A stretch of DNA of 64,000 nt from Trema orientale. Taxonomy: Eukaryota > Streptophyta > Magnoliopsida > Rosales > Cannabaceae. The notes beneath the pieces were generated by a model, which searched no databases, was not told where the DNA came from, and saw only the letters and a list, made by a program, of their open reading frames with translations. Made by a program: the position numbers and the translations under genes. The stretch is taken from assembly GCA_002914845.1 (NCBI GenBank), contig JXTC01000030.1:830798-894797 (forward strand), written 5' to 3'. Within the stretch, counting starts at the first letter, position 1, and each line of letters opens with the position of its first letter. Shown one piece after another: positions 12,601 to 24,180 of this stretch.

Positions 12601-13753
12601 TCCTTAACCTCCATGTCTCTTTGTCTTAATATTGGAAGATAATACCAATTGAAAGGTCATTGGAATGGAAATAGAAAACAAAATGGGTTTTTGGCACTTT
12701 TCTTGGGTAGAAGGAAGCTCTTTCTCGCAGTTCCCACACTTAACCCCACTAGGAGACAAAACTGAGGGCATTGTTTGTCTTTGTTAGGGCATGTTTGGAT
12801 TTTTGTAACCTCTGGGAATATTAAAAAGAAAGAAAAAGCCCCTTTAGGCCAGCCCCCGATTCCCTATCCACCTTAGGTCAAGACAAAAAAACAAAATAGT
12901 TTTAAAATTATTTTTTTCTTAGAAGAGAGAGAAAAAGAAAGACAAAAGCTTTTTTTTTCTAGAGAGAGAGACAGAAAAATTTAAAGGGGCTCAGCTTCTC
13001 ACAAAATTCCATATTCCACTTAAGGAGATGGACAACAAAACAAAAAACGACAAAAAGGACCCTCCACGCATTGTCGACAACGTAGCCATGAAGGACTCCT
13101 TCGAAACAGAAGTGCTTTAATTAAAACCGTTTCATTTTTTTTTCCCCTGTTGCTGAGAGTTAGAAGAAAATAAAAAACAGAGGAAGCCCCTGGAACCGAA
13201 CCTGTTACCTGTACCAGATTTTTTAGCACAGAGTGGGGGTTTGAAGAAACTTTCTCAGAAATTTCTTTGGGGCTTCACGTGGGTTATTGGTTAATTGCAA
13301 AACCCAGTAAGGATTTGGCTTTTTTTGTTCTTATTCATTAGTTTCAGAATTTTAAACTGATTTTTTGGGTAGTGTTTTCTCTGTTTTTTTTTTTTTAAGT
13401 GATTTTCCCAGCTGAAATCTGAGTAAATCTAGATACTCTGTCAAGTTTAGAAACGTTTCAGTCCTATGTCACCGTTTTTTGATTTTTCTTCAATTTGTAT
13501 TAAGAGTTATTAAACCATAATCCTCCAGTTTTTCTGTTTGTATATATATGTGTGTATGTGTGTGTGTGTTATCGCAAAATTGGCTCTTTGCAAGAGAGCT
13601 AAAATAGTTTCTAAAACAGAAAAATTCTGACTTTGCTGCATACCGAGTCTAGATTAGATTATCTGGAGAAGTGAGTTTTGGCTCTTTTTTTCTTGACAAT
13701 TGCCTTCTGTTTTTGTTTCCCAAAGTCCCCAAAAACCTGTTCTTGTTTATTTT
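9659..13753. other. Intergenic region and 5' leader of the SCL3 gene
   Basis: No coding gene is seen. A T-rich run lies at about 9982-10002, and homopolymer and CT/GA-rich runs become common after 12900, as in plant 5' leaders. A possible 5'-UTR intron could run from a GTAAGG near 13306 to the AG before 13725, but I cannot confirm it. A TG microsatellite lies at about 13548-13570. Confidence 0.45.
11440..11530 (+). repeat. Possible SINE fragment
   Basis: A box-B-like ggaattcgaatccct is followed directly by a long A run, as in tRNA-derived SINE tails. No clear A box was found, so this is only a candidate. Confidence 0.3.
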
Positions 13754-15172
13754 ATGGCGTTTCAAGATGAAGGGTCATCATCTGTAACTTCATCACCTCT
13801 CCAATTTTTCTCCATGATGTCACTCTCACCTAGCTTAGGAACACCATACCCGTGGCTCAAAGAGCTCAAATCTGAAGAGAGGGGTTTGTATTTGATCCAC
13901 TTGTTGCTTACCTGTGCAAACCACGTAGCTTCTGGCAGCCTTGAGAATGCGAATATTGCGCTTGAGCAGATTTCGCAGCTGGCCTCTCCTGATGGTGATA
14001 CTATGCAGCGGATTGCTGCATACTTCACTGAGGCTCTTGCGGATCGTATCCTCAAAAGTTGGCCTGGTCTCCATAAGGCCCTCAATTCGACTAGAATATC
14101 TTTGATTTCTGACGAAATTCTAGTTCGGAAACTGTTCTTCGAGCTCTTTCCGTTTCTGAAGGTTGCTTTTGTGCTGACGAATCAAGCTATTACTGAGGCC
14201 ATTGAAGGTGAAAAGATGGTTCATATAATTGATCTTCATGCATCTGAACCTGCACAATGGGTTGCGCTTCTTCAAGTCTTAAGTGCAAGGACTGAAGGTC
14301 CGCCACATTTGAGAATTACTGCGGTTCATCAACAGAAAGAGGTACTAGAGCAAATGGCTCATAGGCTGACTGAGGAAGCGGAGAAGTTGGATATCCCATT
14401 TCAGTTTAACCCTATAATCAGCAAATTGGAAAATCTTGATATGGAGAAACTTCGTGTCAAGACCGGGGAGGCTCTAGTTGTCAGCTCTGTTCTGCAGTTG
14501 CACTCTCTTTTGGCTTCTGATGATGAACTTCTGAGAAAGAAATCTCCATTAGGGCCAAAGAATCTGAATGGAACCCATTTTCCTAGAGCCCTGCAAATGA
14601 GCCAAAGCACATTGGGTGAGTTACTCGAGAAAGATTTGGTTAATGGGTATAGCCCAAGTCCTGATTCAGCCTCATCGTCGCCGTTATCCTTAAATGGTTC
14701 AGCAAAGATGGATAGCTTTCTTAATGCATTGTGGGGTTTAACACCGAAGCTTATGGTGGTAACGGAACAAGATTCTAACCATAATGGATCAACTCTAATG
14801 GAGAGGCTACTTGAAGCTTTATATTCGTATGCAGCATTGTTTGATTGTTTGGAATCTACTGTGTCAAGAACACCATTGGAGAGACAAAAGGTGGAGAAGA
14901 TGCTCTTTGGGGAGGAAATAAAAAATATCATAGCCTGTGAGGGGGCTGAAAGGAAAGAAAGACATGAAAAGCTCGACAAGTGGATTCAAAGAGTAGATTC
15001 AGCTGGATTCGTAAACATACCTCTTAGCTATTATGGCATGATGCAAGCTAGGAGGTTGTTACAGGGTTATGGCTGTGACGGGTATAAGATCAGAGAAGAG
15101 AATGGAAATGTTCTGATTTGCTGGCAAGATCGGCCTCTATATTCAATATCAGCTTGGAGGTGTAGAAAGTAA
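13754..15172 (+). CDS. SCL3: GRAS-family transcriptional regulator, SCARECROW-LIKE 3 type
   Basis: A single-exon gene of 472 residues. The start at MAFQDEGSSSVTSSPLQFFS is chosen because it is the first ATG in frame and matches the N-terminus known for SCL3; the 18 codons before it have no ATG. The GRAS domain fills nearly the whole protein: leucine-rich region I from about residue 43, VHIID at 156-160, a second leucine-rich region, and the SAW motif near the end (SAWR at 466-469). The length is close to Arabidopsis SCL3. In Arabidopsis, SCL3 is a nuclear co-regulator that counteracts DELLA proteins in gibberellin signalling and acts in root endodermis. A serine-rich insert (297-316) interrupts the middle. 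The frame is intact, and transferring the function is inference from family. Confidence 0.95.
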   Translation: MAFQDEGSSSVTSSPLQFFSMMSLSPSLGTPYPWLKELKSEERGLYLIHLLLTCANHVASGSLENANIALEQISQLASPDGDTMQRIAAYFTEALADRILKSWPGLHKALNSTRISLISDEILVRKLFFELFPFLKVAFVLTNQAITEAIEGEKMVHIIDLHASEPAQWVALLQVLSARTEGPPHLRITAVHQQKEVLEQMAHRLTEEAEKLDIPFQFNPIISKLENLDMEKLRVKTGEALVVSSVLQLHSLLASDDELLRKKSPLGPKNLNGTHFPRALQMSQSTLGELLEKDLVNGYSPSPDSASSSPLSLNGSAKMDSFLNALWGLTPKLMVVTEQDSNHNGSTLMERLLEALYSYAALFDCLESTVSRTPLERQKVEKMLFGEEIKNIIACEGAERKERHEKLDKWIQRVDSAGFVNIPLSYYGMMQARRLLQGYGCDGYKIREENGNVLICWQDRPLYSISAWRCRK

Positions 15173-16733
15173 GATACAATTTGCTGATCAGTGTTTAACC
15201 TTTTCCTGTTTCTTACATATCATTGAAGAATTTTGTTCATCATTAGAGAATACCATTAGAAGTGACTTGATCGCCATCGCACTCTTCTTAGCCAGCAGAA
15301 AGAAGAAGACTGGCATTTTTCTTTTCTTTTTACATTCCAATTGTTTCATTTCTCTCATTTTATATGTGATTCAACCAATACTAACCTTTAGTGTGTGTGT
15401 ATGTACATATTATGCTTTCAAAGTTTGTTTCTTATTGAACATTCTGTATTTGATAGAACCCATACAGATTGGTGTGAGCTTGTAGAAGCTTTTTTGGTAA
15501 CTCTCTTTCTCTCTGCGTTTGTGTCCATATTATGGCTATTAAAATTTAAGTGTAGTCATAAGTCTTATTTCCAATTCCAAATGTAGTAGCAATCTCGTTT
15601 CCAATTGCATTATAGATGTATTCAACTAGAACTATCATGAATGCCTCCAGAGACTGCCTTCACCGGTAGTTATTTTTACTACTTTCTCGTTTGGACTTGT
15701 ATTTGTATCCTTTTAAGCCTGAATCATTTACGTCAAGGGGGTGCCAGATCAGTTGCTAGTTGAGCTGTTATTAGATTATAATTGTTTGTATTCTTCGCTT
15801 GTTTAATAAATATGAAGTGCATTGAGATTAAGATTCTTTATAAGCTTTCTCGTTTTGAAGTGAATAGAGGTTAGGATTCTCTATAAGCATCTAAAAAGAT
15901 AAGCTCACTTTTCTTTAACTGTTTAAAAAAAAACCAAATTGAAGGTTCTGTTTTACTAGCTTGACCACTGTTGATGTTTTACTTGGGAGGTAGAACACTT
16001 TGAACGTTATATAGATCTCATCTTACAATCTCGTGTTATGATGAAGTCAATACAGTGAAGCCCTCTTATGCAAATCCAAAGTTCAAAACGTTTTGCAAAT
16101 AGTTCAAAGACTACCTGGATAATTTCAGAACTGCTAGATCTTTCGCAGGGGTCGGAAATGTCGCTGGCCTCTGGCTCTGCAAAGACCAACTAGTTGTAGA
16201 GGAGTTCAGAGTCGTAGTTAGTTGATTATGCTCCTGAAGATAAGCATTTTGCCTCAGAGATGTGTGCACTGAGCTGCAATCACATTCTTTCTGCTAGGGT
16301 TTTGTACTGTTATGGCTTAGATATTAGAAGAGTGGACGTTATCTGTAGTTGGCTATCCATTAAAGGCAGTGTTAGGTATGCGAATTAAAATCCTACATTG
16401 GCTAAATAAAGGGAAGCTATTGGGTTTATAGTTGGCCTACTCCTCTCAATATATTGCCTTTTTTAAGTTAAAATCCTAAACCTAACATTGCCACTTTGAC
16501 GCACAAGTTGATTTATCTCCATTTTATAACGCATTGGCTTAGTAATAGCCAATGGGAAGCTAAAATGACGCATGAAATGCTACACAGTATGCTGTATTAT
16601 CAATCACTCAATTTTTGCTTTGCATTGGACAATCCAAAAAAAAGAAAAAAGAAAAAAGAAAAAAAAGAAAACAAATAGGGTTATGTTGGCCCCAGTGCCG
16701 TAGCAATACTGTTTGGAAATATCAAAGAATAAA
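15173..16733. other. SCL3 3' region and intergenic DNA
   Basis: The first few hundred bases are probably the SCL3 3' UTR, T-rich with possible AATAAA-like signals. The remainder shows no gene. Confidence 0.45.
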
Positions 16734-18219
16734 GGGTTAATATCACCTAGGTCCCCAAGCTTTCCCCGTTGTATTACTTAGGTCTCCATCCTTTTTTTTT
16801 TTTTTTTAGCATTTGAGTCCTCAAACTAATAATTTTTGTCACACGTTAGTCCTTGAGCCTAATTCCGTCCAAAATAAGCGTTAAAATAGCATGTGCTATG
16901 CACGTGGTCTTGTTTTCCATGGGGTATGACCTAGAAACCCAAATCAATCCATCGTCTTCTTCAATAGTTGAAGACTTTCAAGGATGAAAGGCTGGTGCAG
17001 ATTCCGGAAAAAGGTGGACTTTGTAGTTTAATCAGAGAAAGCTGAGACTGAGGACTTGGCCAATATGAAGAGAACAGAGAGGCAACACGGTTTGGTGAAG
17101 AGTGTTTTGTTGGGTTTGTGCTCTGCTTGATCTCAGTCTCGGTTGTGGCGGCTAATAGGTAAGGAACCAAGGTTGGGCTCTCGATTTCTTCTATTGGGAA
17201 GATTAGTCAGTAATTTTTAGTCACTTGCTTTTATTTCTACTGTACTATAAGTGGGAAAAACATAAAAAGCTTCTATTTTTTATAGGAAAAAGAAAATTCC
17301 ACGTAGTGATTTCATATCCTTATTAATTTAATACCATATTATGTCCTTTGGAATTGAACTCGTAATCTCTTCTGGTTTTCATTGATTAAGTGTTTAAGTC
17401 TAGGGTTGAATTTCAGGTACTGCTTTGGAATGAATGTAATGGAATTTGCATATACAGGGCTGCAAGTGTTTGATCAATTTATATTCTAAGCACTGAGAAA
17501 GATTTGGACCTCCTTCGCTACTACATACTTTAATAATTTCTTTATGGATCACGAATTCAATGAACAAAAAAAGTTCTCTGGTTTTGTTTCATTTATTGTT
17601 CTTTTCTTTTATTATTGTTATTTAACCATGGCCCTTAATTTGCTTTTGTCCTCTTCCGCTCTTTGTTTGGTTCTGGCCATTATATTGTGATAGTATCTTT
17701 ATAGTGAGTTTGTCATGGGATCATGTCCTTAAAAAGATAGGTGTTATAAAGCTTCTACAGGGCTGTCCATAATACGGAAGACGAGAACATAATTAATGAA
17801 TTTTATTGCTTAATGGACGTGCTCAACCATATCATCGCGGACCATCTAACGCTTGACTTTTTAGATGAGCTTTTTGTTAGCTTTTGCACCTTGGGCTTAT
17901 GATTCCAGGTTTTACCATTGGGAGCAACAAGACCACACTATGGTGAGGGTTGTCCAGGTTCTTCATCGGTTGGCATTCTCCATCTCTTTTCCGTTGGTGA
18001 GGCCTTTTTCATCATGGGCTTCTAATTTTTATTTCCCTTTGAAAACAAGACCATGGGCGTAGCACGTTGTGGTTTAACGCCTAATTTAAACGGAAATACA
18101 CCAAGGGACTAACGTGTTATAAAAATTACAAGTTTGGGGACTCAAATGCTACAAAAAGAAGCTTAGGGACCCAAGTGATACACTGGGGAGAGTTTGAGGA
18201 CCCTAGGTGATACTATCCC
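16734..18219. mobile_element. Mutator-like non-autonomous element with long inverted ends
   Basis: Terminal inverted repeats of about 170 bp begin gggttaatatcacctaggtc on the left and end ggtgatactatccc on the right. A perfect 9-bp direct repeat, aagaataaa, lies at 16725-16733 and 18220-18228. The inner ~1.15 kb (about 16905-18056) is more GC-rich in places than the surroundings and shows no transposase motif, so it may be captured host sequence (a Pack-MULE). Confidence 0.85.
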
Positions 18220-19471
18220 AAGAATAAAAGGCACCTGATTTGACACAATAGAAAGCAAATACAATTACAACACGTGTGCCCAAAGTAAATTTTGGAACCC
18301 AACAGGAAAATTTATCTCCAATTGCGATAACAAATTTATTTGATTTAATTGAAATTTATAATACGCGATTACAAAATTCATACGCTGATTCTTTTCACAA
18401 TATGTCAAACCTCCCTTGTTTTTTTCTAATAATTGAATTCCTCGACCCCGATAAAAACTTAAAATTAATAACTCTAGGACACACAATATTCACACTAATA
18501 GCTAGATGTAGATACATCATAAAGAATAATGTAGACTAAACTGAGTAACCAAAATTTTCAGATTAAACGTGGCAACTAGATTCTCAAATATTACAAAGAT
18601 ACCCGAGCATAAAAGTTTATTCAATGTATCTATGTTGAGGCGTAACAATGTACAATGTATCCAACCGCGAATCTAATCTTATGTTGACAATGTCTAATAA
18701 ATCAATCCAAGAGAAAACTAGGTGGGTGATCATTTTTTTAAATTGGTTTAAGTATATATTCATATTTTAAAAATTATAGCAAAATATCCATTCTTTTAAA
18801 ACTTCAATTGTGAAATATGTTATATTTTCACTTTTGTAATTAAATAAGTTAGATATTTAATAATAAACTTTTGAATTTGGTCACATACTAAAATTTGGAC
18901 AAAAAAAAGAACAAATAACTAGTCAGCCCTAAATCCTACACTATATATATATTGAGAAAACTTGGCTTAAGTAGATATCGATGATTTAAAAGTTATAATT
19001 AAATGTGCATTTCTTTTAAAATTTTAGTCGTGGAATATGTTGTATTTCCATTTGAGGAAATTTAATTTTTTATAATAATTTTTCAAAAAAAGATTGAAAA
19101 ATCCCAGATTTTGAAATTGTTTGAAAAATCCCGGATCTTAATTAGAAAAATATTATTTTTTATTAGATACTTGAAGCAACCAATCAAATTATCTCCGATT
19201 TGACCGGTAAATTCAAGTAACTATATTGATTACCCAAAGTGACCCAACTGGTTATCTCGCGTACCATTGAAAAATACCAATTTTGATTTTTAAAAATGAT
19301 ATTTTTCTAAATATTTATTAAAATGTTATTTTTCTAAATCAATCTGGGATTTTTCAAAAAATTCAGCCTGTCCAGGATTTTAGAGTTTTTAGTACATTAG
19401 GCCTAAAATTTTGTAAGAAGTCATTTTCTTTTTTGTCATTAAATGCGTTGGACATTTAGCTATAAATTTTT
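18220..19471. other. AT-rich intergenic DNA
   Basis: No gene is seen. Part of an imperfect palindromic repeat with motifs like aaaaatcccag and gggatttttc starts near 19080; similar sequence recurs at about 21130-21510. Confidence 0.4.
19080..19400. repeat. Dispersed AT-rich repeat, copy 1
   Basis: Palindromic-looking ends (atcccagatttt near the left, aatctgggatttttc near the right) surround a core with caagtaact and gattac motifs. A related copy is at about 21130-21510. Confidence 0.45.
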
Positions 19472-19722
19472 GAGAAAAGGACATAGGTAGGACTGACTTG
19501 GGCCAGCCTGACTTTTTTGTGCATTTTTTTAAAAATGACATTTTTAGGAGTGTCAAGGACGTCTTGACCCGTAGTCAATAATTTTTTGACCATGCAAATG
19601 CCCTAAATAATGGCTTTTTTCATGGTCAAGAACTTCTTGACCACTCCTAAAAATACCATTTTTAGAAAAATGCACAAAAAAGTCATTTTTGCCAAAGTTA
19701 GTCCTATCCATGTCATTTTCTC
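19472..19722. mobile_element. MITE with 9-bp target duplication
   Basis: The 251-bp element is a near-complete inverted repeat with arms of about 100 bp, beginning gagaaaaggacataggtagg and ending cctatccatgtcattttctc. A perfect 9-bp duplication, taaattttt, flanks it at 19463-19471 and 19723-19731. This fits a Mutator-type MITE. Confidence 0.85.
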
Positions 19723-20450
19723 TAAATTTTTTAGTTTGGTTATATAATAAGTATTAGGCTAAAAAATGGTCAAATAATTAGTCAGCACATAGATATTTGG
19801 GTCTCTAACACTTCTACCTACAAAAACAAAAATGAATTACAAAAATATAATGAGTTAGATTTTTTTTCCAGTTTCCGTATCGCTTTTTTTCTTAGAAAAA
19901 TACCACTTTTTTAAAAAAATACTATTTTTAAAATGCTTACTATTTATTAGTGTGTGAAAAACTAGTTAACAATTACCAGTTGAAAATACCTTTGGTTACT
20001 AGTTAACAGTACTCAAAAATCAGTTACCAACTACTATTTACTATTTTAAAAAATGGTATTTTTCTAAAACTATGGTACCATATCTAGAAAAAAACTGAGC
20101 TCACCGTATTTTTCTAACTCTTTTATAAAAACGCCGTACAAAGCCAAATTTTCACTAGATATTTCGATAATAAAGACTTTTCTTATGCCATGCTTGCAAG
20201 TTACAAGGGCTACAACTTGGAAACATGGCTTTAATTAAGCCATTTGGTATAAGTCAGTTTGGCCCAAGGCCCATTAAGAATATTGTTTGGGAAAATTTGA
20301 AATTATATGATTAAGGTCTCAAAAGAATAGGAAGATCCTAGATTTTTCAAAATAAGTTTTGAAAATTCTCAGAAATATTTAGAAAAATACCCCTTTTACA
20401 AGTTTCAATCTAGAAGATAACCAAAAATTACCATAAGATAACCAAAAATA
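19723..20450. other. AT-rich intergenic DNA
   Basis: No gene is seen. A weak inverted pairing between gagttag near 19852 and ctaactc near 20114 hints at another degenerate foldback element. Confidence 0.35.
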
Positions 20451-21033
20451 AGGGTTATTATAGAAAAAGAAAAATCTTGGTTTTTTTTATTTTAGCAAAA
20501 AAAATCTTAAGTTTTTCATTATATCAAATAAAACCTTGAATTTGTTTAATTCTAGCAATAAAAACTTTGGGTTTTTTATTATATCAAATAAAACTTTAAG
20601 ATTTTGATTGGAACCCAAAACAGATATTTAATCAATGAATATATAACCTGATTAAGAAACTACTTTATATTTTAAGTATTCTATACTCATGAACTATTTT
20701 TTTAAATTTAATTTAACTAAAAAAGTCAACATTTTCAATATAGAATGACATATGTTTCGCTCAATTGGGATACTTGTCAATATAAATAGATTTTGTATAA
20801 TCGTGCATGACAGTGTACGCTGAGGAAAAATTAGTTATTTGACTTATTTCGCAGACTAATTTGATTTAATTTTATAATTTAAAGGTTTTATTTGATATAA
20901 CTAAAAACTCGAGATTTTTTTAACTAAAATTAAACAAAGACAAAGTTTTTTTTTATATAATCGAAAACACAGGGTATTTTTTGCTAAAATGAAAAACCCG
21001 AAGGTTTTTTTTTTTTTTTTGGATAATAACCCT
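20451..21033. mobile_element. Foldback element with ~150-bp arms
   Basis: The left end agggttattat is mirrored by ataataaccct on the right. The arms share inverted motifs such as atatcaaataaaac / gttttatttgatat. No clean target duplication was found, so the class is uncertain. Confidence 0.6.
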
Positions 21034-22025
21034 AAAAAATAATGATGATAAATGAAACCCATAATTTAGAATCAAGTGCAATAAAATGGTCCTAAATCTA
21101 AAGAGGATATTTGAGTTTTATGGTAACGTTTTGAAAAAATTAAAAAATCTCGGATTTTTAAGAGTACGTTTAGTATATAATTCGAATCTTAAACTAAACA
21201 TGCCCTAAATTTTCTAAAAAATCTCGAAACTATTTAGCAATATACCACTATTAAAAATATTTATAAAAATATCATTTTTCACTAATTCATGAGGTACTTG
21301 AGATAATTAATCAAGTTACTTGGGGTAATTGGATTAGTCCAAGTAACTCTTGATTACTACAAGTAACTTGATTAGTTATTTTGAGTACCTTTAAAACGTA
21401 CCAATTTATCAAAAATAATATTTTTCTAATTATTATTATATAGTGGTATTTTTCAAATAAAACTGGGATTTTTCAAAAATTTCGACCCATGCAGGATTTT
21501 TCAATTTTTTAGACAATGGGCTTGGATTTATATAAAAATCTCAAATCTAAATATATGATACCTACATTCATACAAATAGAAAAATTATTAAAAAGGAAAA
21601 AATATAAAAAAAATGAAACTGAAAGGATAATATCAACTACAGTTGATAGTGAATCACCTCATATAGAACTTTTTTTTTCATTTTTTATTTTTTATTAACA
21701 CTTGATATAAGATGTGAATTGTTATGAATTATATAAGAACTTATCACAAATAAAATTAATAATATTTAGCAATTAAAATATCAAGAGCTTAAGCTTAAAA
21801 TAGTGGAATAAGGAATAATAGGTAGAATTTCTAGTACAGATACAAATCTATCAGATACAAATCTAGCCATCTGAATATTTTGGTCTTAGCCTCGTATAAG
21901 GGAACATGATAACCTGCAATAACCTTATTTAATGTAAAGTTAGTTTATCTGCATAATTTCCCAAGCTAATTTCCTTAATTCCGACCAAGTAAGCTATATT
22001 GATAGTGATGTTAATTGGGACATGC
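21034..22025. other. AT-rich intergenic DNA with dispersed repeat copy 2
   Basis: About 21130-21510 resembles 19080-19400, including caagtaact and gggatttttc motifs. No gene is seen in the remainder. Confidence 0.4.
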
Positions 22026-23345
22026 CATATCAGTCGAGATAGGTTTAGCTGTAGTACATTCGTGCCTCGTGCCATGTTAGTTCAAGTACGATTAGTAATC
22101 GGGCTGTACCGGCACGGACACAATTATTAATCATGTCGTGCCATGTCAGCCGGTAGCATGCCCATGTCGTGCCTGTGCCCATTATCGTGCCGTAATAGTG
22201 TTGTTATTATGTTTGTTTATTTTTATGCCTAATGATTCTTGTTTTTAATTTGATATTATGCTAATATAGTGCCTAATCGTGTTCGTTTATGATACAATGC
22301 TATTTTTGTGCCTAATCGTGCTCGTTTCCAATGTTGTCCTCTTTTCGTGCTTAATTGTACTTATTTCTAATATTGTATTTTTTTTGTGCCTAATCACACA
22401 CATTTTCAATAATATGCTATTTTCGTACTTAATTGAACCTGTTTTGAATACTATGGTATTTTTATGCCTAATCATGTTATATCTGGTCTTATGATATGAT
22501 TGTGTCTAACCATGTCAGTTCTTTATATCATATATAACTTTAGTGTTCTATTATTTATGTTTTAAAATTCTTGTTATTCTTGTGTCATAATCGTGCACAT
22601 TAATGATTTTTTTTTTATTTGAAATTTAGTTATTTTTAATACTATTAGTACATATTTATTTATAAGTACATAAATACAAATTAATAATTTTTAATTGTTA
22701 TGTAATAAAAAGAAATTATTTAAAAAATTGAGATAATTTTTATATAAAAACAAGTCTACATTGAAATACTACAAGTATATGTAAGAAATGAAAATTAATT
22801 TCAATTTTTATAATTTAAGTACATTTAAACTAGATTGGCATCTACTCAAATTATAATAAAGTACATTATTTAAAAGTTATAGTTGGTAACTTGATAGCTA
22901 TCCAAATTATATTGTTCTTTGTTCCCCCTTTTAAAAACTTTCTTTTGGAGGCGAGGTTTGCTCTTAAACCTTTCAATATCTTTGAACTCTTTGGCCCGAA
23001 CTGAGTAATTTTAGATTTTTTTTTTTCAAAAATTAGAAATTGACATAATTTTTATGGATATATGTCGTTTTTACCTAGAAAATATTTATTTTCTATTTTT
23101 CTATTTTTTTTTACATTTATTGTACTGAAATTATACCAAAAAAACTATATGAGTCTAATCTAAGTATGCATGTATATTTCTTTTGTAAATTAGTTATTTT
23201 TGTTAATCATACATATCGCGCCTGTTAATCGTGTCTGCTGTGCCATGTGCTGTGCTGGTCCGGATACATTTATTTATTATGCCGTGTAGGCTCGGGTATA
23301 ATTAGTAATCACGTAGTGTCAGTTTGCATACTAGCCCATGAGTGC
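22026..23345. mobile_element. Possible degenerate DNA element rich in GTGCC/CGTGCC motifs
   Basis: Both ends are enriched in motifs such as cgtgccatgt, tcgtgccgt, gtgccatgtgctgtgc and tatgccgtgtaggc, next to attagtaatc, which occurs near both ends. Such sequence is common in plant hAT-like elements, but I found no clear target duplication. A 39-bp tandem array lies inside. Confidence 0.35.
22220..22490. repeat. Tandem array of ~39-bp units (about seven)
   Basis: A degenerate unit with the core gtgcctaatcgtg(c/t)tcgttt recurs about every 39-40 bp, at roughly 22227, 22271, 22311, 22350, 22388, 22428 and 22466. Since 39 is divisible by three, it creates a chance open frame with a 13-residue repeat. 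Confidence 0.8.
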
Positions 23346-23549
23346 AGATCCATTTTGACATATTTACATATTGACTTTTAAAGGAAGAAAAAAAAAGCCA
23401 GAGTTAATTTTCTCCTTCGATACGTGCATTGTTTTACATAACTGATATTGCTAGTAAATTGTCCATCATAAAAACTAGAACTAGCCAGACTCATGAACAT
23501 TATTCCCACCAAAAGAAAAAAAAAAAAAAAAAAAAAGCTCATGAACATC

Positions 23550-24128
23550 CTAATAACGTTTGACTTTTAACTGCTTCATAGAATTTACAATGTTTTCATC
23601 GGCAGAGGTTATATCGGAAGGTTTTTGAGTGGTGATTTTGAACACAACGAGTCGATCCACGACCTGACGGCAAATAGGGCATGATTTGTTGTGTGCAGAC
23701 CAATCTTGAATGCAGGGCAAGTGATACATATGGCTGCAAAGCCTCAAAACTACGACCTCATCATGATGATCGTTTTGGTTATTATGAATGAATTCTTTGA
23801 GACAAATAACACATTCCTTGTCTCGAATTTGGTCATCGGTTACCTCGTTTTCGCTATTTCTGTAAACAGGCAGCGGTTTCGGTCGCCGCCACCATTCTTC
23901 TGCTCGCGTCTCCAACTCCAAGTATAATAAGAGGACAACCATTATCACGAAATATGGTACGGCGATAAACAAAAGCAGGAAGACGATAAGAATGTGAAGA
24001 AAAACAAATATTTTGAAGAGAGTATTAGTACTTCCTTGCACGGGCGGGTACTCGTCGTCTGAGCAGTCGTAATCATCGTCGTCTGAGGAGTACTCGTCCA
24101 TGATTTCGATTGTTTTTGTTGTGGTCAT
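23550..24128 (-). CDS. Membrane RING-H2 finger protein, probable E3 ubiquitin ligase
   Basis: An intact single-exon gene of 192 residues. The N-terminus has an acidic stretch (SSDDDDYDCSDDE, 14-26), followed by a long hydrophobic segment (about 37-70) that should span the membrane. The RING-H2 domain has all eight ligands: C106, C109, C131, H133, H136, C139, C150 and C153, ending CPICR. This C3H2C3 pattern is typical of plant RING-H2/ATL-like ubiquitin ligases, which pass ubiquitin from an E2 to targets at membranes. The GLD motif and typical order of true ATL proteins are not evident, so I do not assign a subfamily. A TATA-like sequence lies about 45 bp upstream. The substrate cannot be inferred. 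Confidence 0.88.
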   Translation of the reverse strand: MTTTKTIEIMDEYSSDDDDYDCSDDEYPPVQGSTNTLFKIFVFLHILIVFLLLFIAVPYFVIMVVLLLYLELETRAEEWWRRPKPLPVYRNSENEVTDDQIRDKECVICLKEFIHNNQNDHHDEVVVLRLCSHMYHLPCIQDWSAHNKSCPICRQVVDRLVVFKITTQKPSDITSADENIVNSMKQLKVKRY

Positions 24129-24167
24129 GTAGAGAGTAGTAAAGGACCATTTATAATGGTCAAATGG

Positions 24168-24180
24168 AGGACATATATAG
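24168..24180 (-). promoter_or_regulatory. TATA box of the RING-H2 gene
   Basis: On the minus strand the sequence reads tctatatatgtcc, about 40-50 bp upstream of the start codon at 24128. Confidence 0.45.

Noticed and set aside
13700..13753. Longer N-terminus of SCL3 from a TTG codon
   Set aside because: The extra 18 residues do not begin with ATG, and the family N-terminus fits the ATG at 13754.
14401..14979. 192-residue minus-strand frame
   Set aside because: It lies antisense inside the intact SCL3 gene and has no recognisable features.
22220..22490. CRISPR-like repeat spacing
   Set aside because: The units are directly adjacent without unique spacers, and this is plant DNA.
22279..22494. 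Plus-strand frame with a 13-residue hydrophobic repeat
   Set aside because: It is a by-product of the 39-bp tandem repeat.
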